A stretch of 12,655 nucleotides of DNA from Treponema sp. (GTDB lineage Bacteria; Spirochaetota; Spirochaetia; Treponematales; Breznakiellaceae): assembly GCA_031264475.1 (NCBI GenBank), contig JAISEA010000004.1, positions 1-12,655 of the forward strand, read 5' to 3'. Positions 6,233 through 12,529 of this stretch are shown here, one piece after another; the stretch's first letter is position 1, and the number at the start of each line of letters is the position of its first letter. The notes beneath the pieces were generated by a model that saw only the letters and a program-made list of their open reading frames with translations, was not told the origin of the DNA and made no database searches. A program made the translations under genes and the position numbers.

Positions 6233-6247
6233 CGGACTTATCGTCCG
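6233..6247 (-). other. Small hairpin in the rny 5' leader
   Basis: CGGAC and GTCCG arms with a 5-base loop, lying about 5 nt upstream of the AAGGGG ribosome binding site of rny (plus-strand 6222-6227). It could modulate rny translation or protect the 5' end. RNase Y autoregulation through its leader is only a guess. Confidence 0.4.
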
Positions 6248-6258
6248 TAAATTTATTA

Positions 6259-6287
6259 CTTATATGCGGATACGTTTCCAATTTCCA
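6259..6287 (-). promoter_or_regulatory. Candidate rny promoter
   Basis: On the minus strand TGGAAA (6287-6282), 17 bp, TATAAG (6264-6259): four and five of six matches. Transcription would start near 6252 with a leader of about 38 nt carrying the 6233-6247 hairpin and AAGGGG. A second candidate farther out is TTGACA (6355-6350), 18 bp, TATTTT (6331-6326). Either or both may be used. Confidence 0.4.
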
Positions 6288-6402
6288 CATTTGGCAATTT
6301 TAGACTTTTACTAAAATCTTGTATAAAAATACAATGAAATACCTTGTTTTGTCAATAGCGTCAAAACTTACGAAAGCGCAAACGCTTACCCGCAAACCGC
6401 TC

Positions 6403-6431
6403 TTGACTATATTCCACCGAAAGATTATCAT
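6403..6431 (+). promoter_or_regulatory. Promoter of the lipoprotein-gpmI operon, leaderless geometry
   Basis: TTGACT (6403-6408), exactly 17 bp, TATCAT (6426-6431): five of six matches in both boxes. Six bases then lead to the ATG at 6438, which falls on the predicted transcription start. No Shine-Dalgarno is present in front of the ATG. Confidence 0.65.
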
Positions 6432-6437
6432 TCAAAC

Positions 6438-7154
6438 ATGAGAATTTTATACCTATTGCAGGTTATCTTATTGATATCTTGTCAAAGCGCGCCTTCTGGC
6501 GCATCGAAAGTCGTGGAAGAAGAACCCCTCGACTCTTCCACGTTCAATCAAACAACCTTGCTTTTTCCCGAAAAAGGATCGAAGAGCCAAAAACTGACCT
6601 TTTCTATAACCTTCCCTGAAATTACGGGTGGGCAAGCGGTGGAAGATTTGGTCAACGCCGCCTTATACGAGGGAGACGCCCCGCAAGCCTACGCGGATAA
6701 ACTTCATTCCTCCTATGTGGAACAATACGAGGCGATAAAAGCCATTGCCGGAGATTCCGAAAGCGCTAATTGGTACTATACTGAAGAGACTCAAGTCCTT
6801 ACGGAAGCGGTGGTCGGGACGGTGAATAAACCGCTTTTACAAATTAAAAGAAGGATTGAAACATACACAGGCGGCGCTCATCCTTCCCATAATACGCAGT
6901 TCTACGTGTTTGACACGCGAACCTCGCGGAGGCTTTCCATTGAAGATGTTGTTCAGGACGTTGAAGCCTTGACTCAAATCGCTGAAGCCGCTCTTGTGGA
7001 TAAACATGTGGAGTCCCTGCCCGATAATTTCTTTTTAACGGAGCAAGGAATCGGGTTCCATTGGAACGAGTATGAAATAGCCCCCTATTCGGAGGGCGAG
7101 ATAGAGACTGTCGTTTCGTATGACGCTATAGAAAATCTTGAAATCTTAAAATAA
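6438..7154 (+). CDS. Lipoprotein with DUF3298/RsiV-like domain
   Basis: A 238-residue predicted lipoprotein. Residues 1-14 form a short signal peptide (MRILYLLQVILLIS) followed by lipobox Cys15, with a Ser/Glu-rich linker after it. The C-terminal part has the DUF3298 hallmarks: YTGGAHPSHNTQFYVFDTRT (143-162), LSIEDVV, then FFLTEQGIGFHWNEYEIAPY (199-218) and SEGEIETVVSY. This domain occurs in RsiV-type anti-sigma factors (which bind lysozyme), in PdaC and in many secreted spirochaete and clostridial proteins. Here there is no transmembrane anti-sigma segment, so it is probably a periplasmic or surface lipoprotein of unknown function. It is first in the operon, and its stop codon overlaps the ribosome binding site of gpmI, so the two are probably co-transcribed and translationally linked. 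Confidence 0.8.
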   Translation: MRILYLLQVILLISCQSAPSGASKVVEEEPLDSSTFNQTTLLFPEKGSKSQKLTFSITFPEITGGQAVEDLVNAALYEGDAPQAYADKLHSSYVEQYEAIKAIAGDSESANWYYTEETQVLTEAVVGTVNKPLLQIKRRIETYTGGAHPSHNTQFYVFDTRTSRRLSIEDVVQDVEALTQIAEAALVDKHVESLPDNFFLTEQGIGFHWNEYEIAPYSEGEIETVVSYDAIENLEILK

Positions 7155-7163
7155 GGAGTAATC

Positions 7164-8804
7164 ATGGAAGCATTGAAGAAGAATCCTGCGTGGAAAGGGC
7201 GTAAGGGACCCCTCGTTCTCGTCATTATGGACGGCGTGGGTTATGGCAAGTACAAAGAGGGAGACGCTGTTGCGGACTCCAAGATGAATCACCTTGACGC
7301 GATCAAGGCGAAGTCCCCCAATACCCGCCTCAAGGCGCACGGTAAGGCGGTTGGTCTGCCTTCGGACGACGACATGGGCAACAGCGAAGTCGGGCATAAC
7401 GCGATGGGGTGCGGGCGCGTGTTCAAACAGGGAGCCGCGCTTGTGTCCAATTCCATTGCAAGCGGCGCGATTTGGAACGGGCAGGCGTGGAAAGACGTGT
7501 CAGCCACAAAGGGCGCTCTCCATTTTCTGGGGCTTTTTTCGGACGGCAATGTGCATAGCCACCTCGACCACCTCAAGGCGATGATAATACGGGCGAAACA
7601 GGACGGGGTCAAGCGCGTGCGCGTGCATACGCTTTTTGACGGACGAGACGTCGGCGAGACCAGCGCTCTTGATTACGTCATTCCCTTTGAGGCGTTTTTG
7701 AAAGAGTTAAGCGGCGGTGATTTTGACGCGAGGATAGGCTCAGGCGGCGGGCGTATGTGGATAACTATGGACAGGTACGGCGCGGATTGGGAAATGGTGC
7801 GCCGCGGATGGGAGACTCACGTTCACGGTAACGCCCGTCAATTTGCAACCACGCAAGAGGCGGTAGAAACCTATCGCAAGGAGATTCCCGGCATTATTGA
7901 TCAGGACTTGAAAGAGTTTGTCATTGTAGAAAACGGCAAGCCCATCGGCGCGATAGAGGATGGTGATTCGGTTGTTTACTTCAACTTTCGGGGTGACCGT
8001 GCTCTTGAGATCACAGGCGCCTTTGAATCGGATGATTTTGACAAATTCGACCGTGGACGCAGACCTAAGGTGTGTTACGCGGGCATGATGGAATACGACG
8101 GAGACACACATACGCCGAAGCGCTATTTGGTTAGTCCGCCGTCCATAGACCGCACGCTCGGCGAATACCTCGCCGCGTCCGGCGTCCACACGCTCGCTAT
8201 TTCTGAAACTCAGAAATACGGACACGTTACCTACTTCTTCAACGGTAACCGCACGGGTAAGTTTGATGAAAAGCTTGAAACCTTCATGGAAATCAAGAGC
8301 GACCTCGTGCCGTTTGAACAACGCCCCTGGATGAAGTGCGCGGAGATCACGGACTATATACTTGAGGCGATCTCTTCTGGCGCTTACGACTTCATAAGGC
8401 TGAATTTCCCCAACGGGGATATGGTTGGGCATACGGGCGTGTATCAAGCGGTGGTATGTTCGATGGAGGCTATGGATTTGCAAATCGGCAGGCTTGCCAA
8501 GGCGGTCGAGGCGGCAGGCGGCGTTATGCTGATTACCGCGGATCATGGTAACAGCGACGATATGTTTGAGCATAGCAAGAAAACAGGCGAGGTCGCGCGT
8601 AAGGCGGATGGCTCTCCTAAAGCGAAAACGAGTCATAGTCTCAACCCTGTGCCGTGTATCGTCTATGACTGCGGCTATCAGAGCGAATACGAGTCAACGC
8701 TTGTCGAAGGCTTGGGCATTAGTTCCATAGCGGCGACTTGTATGGAGTTGTTGGGCTTCATTCCACCGGCGGATTACGACTCGTCGGTTGTCAAGATGAA
8801 ATAA
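7164..8804 (+). CDS. gpmI: 2,3-bisphosphoglycerate-independent phosphoglycerate mutase
   Basis: A 546-residue enzyme of the alkaline-phosphatase superfamily interconverting 3- and 2-phosphoglycerate in glycolysis with two metal ions (Mn2+ in most). Seen here: VIMDGVGYG (20-28) with metal ligand Asp23, GNSEVGHN (72-79) with the phosphoserine nucleophile Ser74, HTLFDGRDVGETS (155-167), GGRMWITMDRY (195-205), YFNFRGDRA (272-280), NGDMVGHTG (417-425) and the second metal site ITADHGNSDDMFEH (457-470). Length fits the family (about 510-550). AAGGAG (7153-7158), overlapping the stop of the preceding lipoprotein gene, lies 5 nt before the ATG. A short hairpin and the flgJ-like gene follow on the same strand. 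Confidence 0.97.
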   Translation: MEALKKNPAWKGRKGPLVLVIMDGVGYGKYKEGDAVADSKMNHLDAIKAKSPNTRLKAHGKAVGLPSDDDMGNSEVGHNAMGCGRVFKQGAALVSNSIASGAIWNGQAWKDVSATKGALHFLGLFSDGNVHSHLDHLKAMIIRAKQDGVKRVRVHTLFDGRDVGETSALDYVIPFEAFLKELSGGDFDARIGSGGGRMWITMDRYGADWEMVRRGWETHVHGNARQFATTQEAVETYRKEIPGIIDQDLKEFVIVENGKPIGAIEDGDSVVYFNFRGDRALEITGAFESDDFDKFDRGRRPKVCYAGMMEYDGDTHTPKRYLVSPPSIDRTLGEYLAASGVHTLAISETQKYGHVTYFFNGNRTGKFDEKLETFMEIKSDLVPFEQRPWMKCAEITDYILEAISSGAYDFIRLNFPNGDMVGHTGVYQAVVCSMEAMDLQIGRLAKAVEAAGGVMLITADHGNSDDMFEHSKKTGEVARKADGSPKAKTSHSLNPVPCIVYDCGYQSEYESTLVEGLGISSIAATCMELLGFIPPADYDSSVVKMK

Positions 8805-8817
8805 TTATCCGAATGGG

Positions 8818-8840
8818 CGCGAGGGGGATTTTTCCCTGCG
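8818..8840 (+). other. Weak hairpin between gpmI and the flgJ-like gene
   Basis: CGC plus AGGG (8818-8825, one bulged G) can pair with CCCTGCG (8834-8840) around an 8-base T-rich loop. The downstream sequence is not a T run, so it is not a classic terminator. It may be a processing or attenuation site that lowers gpmI-flgJ read-through, or nothing. Confidence 0.25.
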
Positions 8841-8871
8841 TCCTTCGGCGCTTATTAAAAAAGAGGATGCT

Positions 8872-9258
8872 ATGGAGATACGTATAGATAATCTTAATAC
8901 CGCGGGGTTTGCGGAGGAAAAGACGGCTGAAGCCGCGATTTCCTCCGCAAAAAACGGCGACTTTGATAGTCTCATAAAGAAGCTTGAACAGGCGCGGGAG
9001 AACGCGCCCGCCAAGGCTGATGAAAAGATCGACAAGACGAGTAAACTCTATGAACAATGTCAAGCGCTTGAATCTTTCCTTGTCAAGAACCTATTTAATA
9101 GTATGCGAGCGACCGTGCAGAAGTCAGGCTTCATAGACGGCGGGTTCGCTGGCGATATGTATGAAGATATGCTTTATGACGAATACGCCAAAGCCGCAAG
9201 TTTCGGCTTAGCGGACTTGGCGTATTTGGAACTCACGGATCAACGCGGACAAGTTTAA
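8872..9258 (+). CDS. Flagellar rod-binding protein, FlgJ N-terminal type
   Basis: A 128-residue protein. After a variable charged region (1-55) it has the rod-binding (Rod-binding/FlgJ-N, PF10135-like) block: YEQCQALESFLVKNLFNSMR (60-79), GFIDGGFAGDMYEDMLYDEY (86-105) and AKAASFGLADLAYLEL (106-121). FlgJ-N acts as a scaffold or cap for assembly of the periplasmic rod. The C-terminal muramidase domain of enterobacterial FlgJ is absent, as in spirochaetes, where rod assembly uses separate hydrolases. AGAGG (8862-8866) is 5 nt before the ATG. It may be co-transcribed with gpmI 67 nt upstream. No other flagellar gene is in view. Its TAA is directly followed by the stop codon of the opposing nuclease-like gene. 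Confidence 0.85.
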   Translation: MEIRIDNLNTAGFAEEKTAEAAISSAKNGDFDSLIKKLEQARENAPAKADEKIDKTSKLYEQCQALESFLVKNLFNSMRATVQKSGFIDGGFAGDMYEDMLYDEYAKAASFGLADLAYLELTDQRGQV

Positions 9259-10341
9259 TTAAATTTGAATGTATACATCCTTTCCATAAGTTAAACCAAG
9301 AACTTTTGCGGCGCTCTTTGCGAGTTTTTCCTTTGTTTCATTACTTATATTCGTCCCAATCCAATATTCCGATGATAATTTCTTTGTGGATTTTTGACTT
9401 TTTTTTGAATCATGTGGATATAATTCATTACGATTTTTTGAAATATACCTATTTTTTGTACCAAAATTATGTTCACTTTGATCAAATTTTTCTAAAAACC
9501 CAGGATATTTTTCCTCCAATTTTACAAATAATGAAATAATAACATCTATTGCAGTTCTTTTAGGTGTAAAAGAACCATTTAAATTAAAGCCTTTCTGAAT
9601 ATTTGCGCTATCATTATTATTGGTCATTACAAGAGGTAATATTGTTGACTTGTTATCAGTAATATTAGTTGGTACAGTTGGCGATGTAAGCGTTTTCAAA
9701 TATTTTTTAATATCTTCAATACTTGGTTTTATTCCACAAAGATCGGCGACTTTTTCGGAAATTAAGTTGGTTAGAATTTCATCATTATCGCCAATTAATT
9801 TCTGAAATGCGTTTGGAATATATTCTTTTGAACGAGTATTCTCATAAGCTTCTTGAGCATTTTTTGCTGCCTTTCCATTACGTACGTTGTCATATTTTAA
9901 ATATGCCTCCATTTGAGTTCGAATCTCTTTGGAATCTCGTTTGAGTATGTTAATTTTATAAAACCGTCGTTCAAATATTGGACCTCTCCCGGCCGGATAA
10001 TAGAATGACCATTCTTGCCCATCTGTTAATACAGCAATTGGGACGCCCGCTTTAAATGCATAATTGCATAATTGCTCATCAGCCCCAGCTGTATTTCCTA
10101 TTGCTTTTACTTCAATGATAACATCAGGTTTTCCTGCCCGATAGCATAAAGCATAATCAACTTTTTTATGTGAATCAAGAGGAAATTGTGGATAAACGCT
10201 TTGAGTATCCCTGCTATTCCAACCTAACAAGTCAAATAAAGGTATAATAATACCCTGAGAAACAGCCGCTTCACTTGAAAATCTCTTCTCTGTAATACCT
10301 TTTCTTATTTCATCTAAACAAGACGACCAATCATTAGTCAT
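9259..10341 (-). CDS. Stand-alone HsdR N-terminal-type nuclease protein
   Basis: A 360-residue protein with the type I restriction enzyme R-subunit N-terminal domain (HSDR_N_2-like). Residues 24-45 contain EAAVSQGIIIPLFDLLGW, followed by VDYAL (61-65) with Asp62, IIEVKA (75-80) with Glu77 and Lys79, then DEQLCNYA (88-95) and VLTDGQEW (104-111). This is a PD-(D/E)xK nuclease core with apparently intact catalytic residues. True HsdR continues into a helicase motor for about 1000 residues; here there is none. A conserved-looking C-terminal module (about 260-360, ending YWIGTNISNETKEKLAKSAA, then GKDVYI) is separated by a Thr/Asn-rich linker (220-255). The gene is markedly more AT-rich than its neighbours, suggesting transfer. 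AAGGA lies about 10 nt before the ATG. It is on the same strand as hsdM-hsdS, about 780 bp downstream of them. DNA cleavage by this protein is inferred, not shown. Confidence 0.8.
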   Translation of the reverse strand: MTNDWSSCLDEIRKGITEKRFSSEAAVSQGIIIPLFDLLGWNSRDTQSVYPQFPLDSHKKVDYALCYRAGKPDVIIEVKAIGNTAGADEQLCNYAFKAGVPIAVLTDGQEWSFYYPAGRGPIFERRFYKINILKRDSKEIRTQMEAYLKYDNVRNGKAAKNAQEAYENTRSKEYIPNAFQKLIGDNDEILTNLISEKVADLCGIKPSIEDIKKYLKTLTSPTVPTNITDNKSTILPLVMTNNNDSANIQKGFNLNGSFTPKRTAIDVIISLFVKLEEKYPGFLEKFDQSEHNFGTKNRYISKNRNELYPHDSKKSQKSTKKLSSEYWIGTNISNETKEKLAKSAAKVLGLTYGKDVYIQI

Positions 10342-10371
10342 TCTACTACCATCCTTATAATATTGTTTTTC

Positions 10372-10400
10372 AGTATTTCATATGTTTTTTTCATTGTCAA
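10372..10400 (-). promoter_or_regulatory. Promoter of the HsdR_N-type gene
   Basis: On the minus strand TTGACA (10400-10395), 17 bp, AATACT (10377-10372): six and four of six matches. The start would be near 10365, giving a leader of about 24 nt that includes AAGGA. This gives the gene its own promoter, independent of hsdM-hsdS. Confidence 0.5.
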
Positions 10401-10446
10401 GCTATTCTGTATGTATTTTTATACAAAGAGTCTATTTTGCTCCACT

Positions 10447-10543
10447 GTTTGCGGGTCTAGCCGAGGTTTCAGAGACTCTGACATCCGCCGTTTGCGGGTC
10501 TCGTTTACTACCGAGGTTTCAAACACTTTCGATCCGCCGTTTG
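10447..10543. repeat. Imperfect direct repeat, two and a fraction copies
   Basis: GTTTGCGGGTCT occurs at 10447-10458 and 10490-10501, CCGAGGTTTC at 10461-10470 and 10511-10520, and ATCCGCCGTTTG at 10483-10494 and 10532-10543. The second copy is 7 bp longer owing to an insertion after GGGTCT. It differs in sequence from the 64-bp family to its right. Confidence 0.75.
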
Positions 10544-10692
10544 GGAGAATATTGATTCAGATGAATTAAACTTGATTCCAAAATGTCTGACACTATCTCG
10601 CCATATCAATAAATTAGATCGTCGATGTAGCCTGTGGTATAAACTTCTAAACTATCCGTGTAATCCGAGTGTACCTGACTCTCGACGGACAC

Positions 10693-10714
10693 TCTCTAAT
10701 CGTCAAATTAGAGA
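10693..10714. other. 8-bp perfect hairpin
   Basis: TCTCTAAT (10693-10700) and ATTAGAGA (10707-10714) enclose a 6-base loop. It is followed by A residues on the plus strand, so it lacks the downstream T run of an intrinsic terminator in either direction. Role unknown. Confidence 0.5.
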
Positions 10715-10740
10715 AAAAACATCCCTGTCGGTTCTCAAAG

Positions 10741-11047
10741 AGTGTCACCACCCTTCGTTGAGAGTGTCGGGAGGCTGAAAAAGACCTTACCGACCTCACA
10801 AAAGAGTGTCACCACCCCTCGCCGAGAGTGTCGTGAGACTGAAAAAGACTCGACAGACCTCATAAAAGAGTGTCCCCACCCTTCGTTGAGAGTGTCGGGA
10901 GACTGAAAAAGACTCGACAGACCCCGCAAAAGAGTGTCCCCACCCTTCACTGAGAGTATCGTAACCCCAAGAAAGACCCTACCGACCTCGCGAAAGAGTG
11001 TCCTCACCCTTCACTGAGAGTGTCGGGAGGTTGAAAAAGACTCGGCG
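10741..11047. repeat. 64-bp tandem repeat array (four full units and a fifth partial)
   Basis: Units start at 10741, 10805, 10869, 10933 and 10997, an exact 64-bp period. Each begins AGTGTC, followed by CACCC, then GAGAGTGTCG, a GACTGAAAAAGA-type core, and ends near ACCTCxxAAAAG. GAGTGTC occurs twice per unit in most copies, 22 and 42 bp apart. Copies differ by scattered substitutions spread along the unit; there are no unique spacers. The fifth copy runs into the hsdS terminator hairpin. The word AAGACTCG is shared with the 21-bp array at 1-294 (three copies in each). Confidence 0.9.
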
Positions 11048-11076
11048 AAGACTGAAAAAACGTCTCCGCCGAGTCT
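11034..11076 (-). terminator. Intrinsic terminator of hsdS
   Basis: A strong hairpin about 40 nt past the hsdS stop: AGACTCGGCG (11038-11047) pairs with CGCCGAGTCT (11067-11076), then after one mismatch AGAC (11049-11052) pairs with GTCT (11062-11065), with a 9-base loop. On the minus strand it is followed by TTTT (complement of 11034-11037). One arm is the end of the fifth 64-bp repeat unit, so the terminator seems to have formed from repeat sequence. Confidence 0.7.
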
Positions 11077-11091
11077 CAAAGAGTATCCGCC

Positions 11092-11124
11092 GATGTTCAG
11101 AGAACCTCCAATGATGTTCAGAGA
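11092..11124. repeat. Short direct repeat across the hsdS stop
   Basis: GATGTTCAGAGA occurs at 11092-11103 and 11113-11124, 21 bp apart. The second copy contains the hsdS stop codon (complement of 11118-11120), so the last residues of HsdS are encoded by repeat-derived DNA. Confidence 0.6.
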
Positions 11125-12506
11125 GAGTTCGTCGGGTCTTTAGGAATATCCAGACAATTCGTCATCTCCGCCTCTGGGGATAACAGTTCCCGTTCAAACC
11201 GCACCTTTGCCGCCGCCCACTCCGCTTCGGCTTCGATGCACTTTGCTCTGGCGGTGTTTTTGCGACTAGTAGCCTCGGCTACGATTTCCCTTTGAATAGA
11301 CTCGTCTGGAATAGGAATAAGCACTTTTTTGATTTCGTCCTGAATGATGGCAGGATAATTTCCTCCACTACTCCGTTGAAGAAACTGCTGTAAGATATAT
11401 TCGTTAAGTAGAACCCATTGAAGATACTCGCGAGTAATATCTTTTCGTTTCAGTTTTCTTAATACACAAAAGCCTGTTGATGCAACGTAATACCCATCAT
11501 CGCAGGTGATTGTTGCAATAGCGCCACGATGAGGTCTTGTCATTGAAACAATAATATCCCTATCTCTGACTACCATTTTCGCGCGACTCGGCGCTTCGGC
11601 AATAGGCGTTGGGGTAAGAGCGTATTCATTAGATTTAAGCCCAACACCTGAAATCTCTATGTATGGGAACATATCTACAAAGTCACTTGACTGGTTCCAC
11701 GTTTCAGATGAGAACTCGACAATGTTTTCCAACCTGTCGTGTTTCATAGCTTTAATACGCGCTACTCTGTGCTGATAAAATGGGTTATAAAACTCAGGGT
11801 CAAAACGCCCCTTTTGCGAAACCATTGTTGCAAAACACATTGGTCTGCTGTTTATTTCCTCTGGCAACCCTATTTTTTCACGGATATACTCGTCCATACC
11901 CGCAAGCAGTGCGTCAGCTTCGCGGAGCTTGGCGGCACGGTGTCCTTGCGCTTGTTGCATTAAAGCTGCCTGTTTGAGCGTGTGTTTATTCATAGCGGGA
12001 AAAGATAAATTGAGCATATCCTCGCGATTTAACCTGTACCTACTTGGTGTCGAACCTCGCGAATGGGAATACATCAAATTCTTGTAATATTCTGTTCGTA
12101 CAGCACATAGCACTTCTTCCGGAGTACATATTCCCTTGCATCTAAGCACTAAAAATTCAGATGATGCCAAAGTTCTCCTTAACGTTGTATCGACCAGAAC
12201 TATTTTCTGGTTCAGGATAGTTGGTCCTAACCTTGCTACAAGAATGTCGCCACGTGCAACCTCAAAAAAAGAACCTTCCATTTCACATGCAGATAGTGTA
12301 CGCGCAGAAAAATCTATTGGGTCATTTTCTAAGTCATCAATGCGAATCCAATCTACCAATTCGGTATCCAAATCAGCGGCATTAACTTTTACGTCAAGGA
12401 TGTCACAATAATCTGAAACTTTCGACTTATAGCCTTTGTTTAAAGGAACGGTAAAGCGTTTTACATCAATAACACCGTATATTTCCCCCCGTTTGACCGC
12501 GAACAC
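11118..12506 (-). CDS. hsdS: Type I restriction-modification specificity subunit
   Basis: A 462-residue HsdS, the subunit that gives a type I complex its bipartite DNA target. It shows the usual internal duplication. TRD1 (about 10-170) contains WIRIDDL, ARGDILVARLGP (84-95), SSEFLVLR (115-122) and STPSRYRLNREDMLNLSFP; its counterpart TRD2 (about 232-400) contains FPYIEISGVG (280-289), RDRDIIVSMTRP (314-325), ASTGFCVLR (342-350) and GGNYPAIIQDEIKKVLIPIP. Each is followed by a long helix (176-215 and 402-442) that sets target spacing and contacts the methylase. The start is GTG at 12506 with only a weak Shine-Dalgarno; no other in-frame start codon lies upstream before the hsdM end. The frame stays open upstream and reads NELCVFAVKRGEI, which looks coding-like. 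It follows hsdM by 23 nt. The target sequence cannot be predicted. Confidence 0.92.
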   Translation of the reverse strand: MFAVKRGEIYGVIDVKRFTVPLNKGYKSKVSDYCDILDVKVNAADLDTELVDWIRIDDLENDPIDFSARTLSACEMEGSFFEVARGDILVARLGPTILNQKIVLVDTTLRRTLASSEFLVLRCKGICTPEEVLCAVRTEYYKNLMYSHSRGSTPSRYRLNREDMLNLSFPAMNKHTLKQAALMQQAQGHRAAKLREADALLAGMDEYIREKIGLPEEINSRPMCFATMVSQKGRFDPEFYNPFYQHRVARIKAMKHDRLENIVEFSSETWNQSSDFVDMFPYIEISGVGLKSNEYALTPTPIAEAPSRAKMVVRDRDIIVSMTRPHRGAIATITCDDGYYVASTGFCVLRKLKRKDITREYLQWVLLNEYILQQFLQRSSGGNYPAIIQDEIKKVLIPIPDESIQREIVAEATSRKNTARAKCIEAEAEWAAAKVRFERELLSPEAEMTNCLDIPKDPTNSL

Positions 12507-12529
12507 GCATAGCTCGTTCGCGCCGGGGG

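Larger units (their letters stand above)
10342..11117. other. Gene-free repeat block between hsdS and the nuclease-like gene
   Basis: About 780 bases with no credible coding sequence on either strand. It holds the nuclease-gene promoter, a 43-50 bp imperfect repeat (10447-10543), a low-repeat stretch (10544-10692), a small hairpin (10693-10714), a 64-bp tandem array (10741-11047) and the hsdS terminator (11034-11076). A 90-codon open frame across the array (minus strand) is rejected because the 64-bp period changes frame at each unit. Confidence 0.75.

Noticed and set aside
7740..8636. 298-codon open frame antisense to gpmI
   Set aside because: It is a shadow of a strongly conserved gene with GC-biased third positions. 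Its translation has no recognisable motif.
10693..10714. Hairpin as an intrinsic terminator
   Set aside because: It is followed by A residues on the plus strand and by a mixed sequence on the minus strand. The T run lies on the wrong side.
10735..11007. 90-codon minus-strand open frame across the 64-bp array
   Set aside because: The 64-bp period is not a multiple of three, so each unit is read in a different frame. There is no protein-like repeat, no ribosome binding site and no recognisable family.
10741..11047. CRISPR array
   Set aside because: Conservation extends over the whole 64-bp unit, with no unique spacers of constant length and no cas genes nearby.
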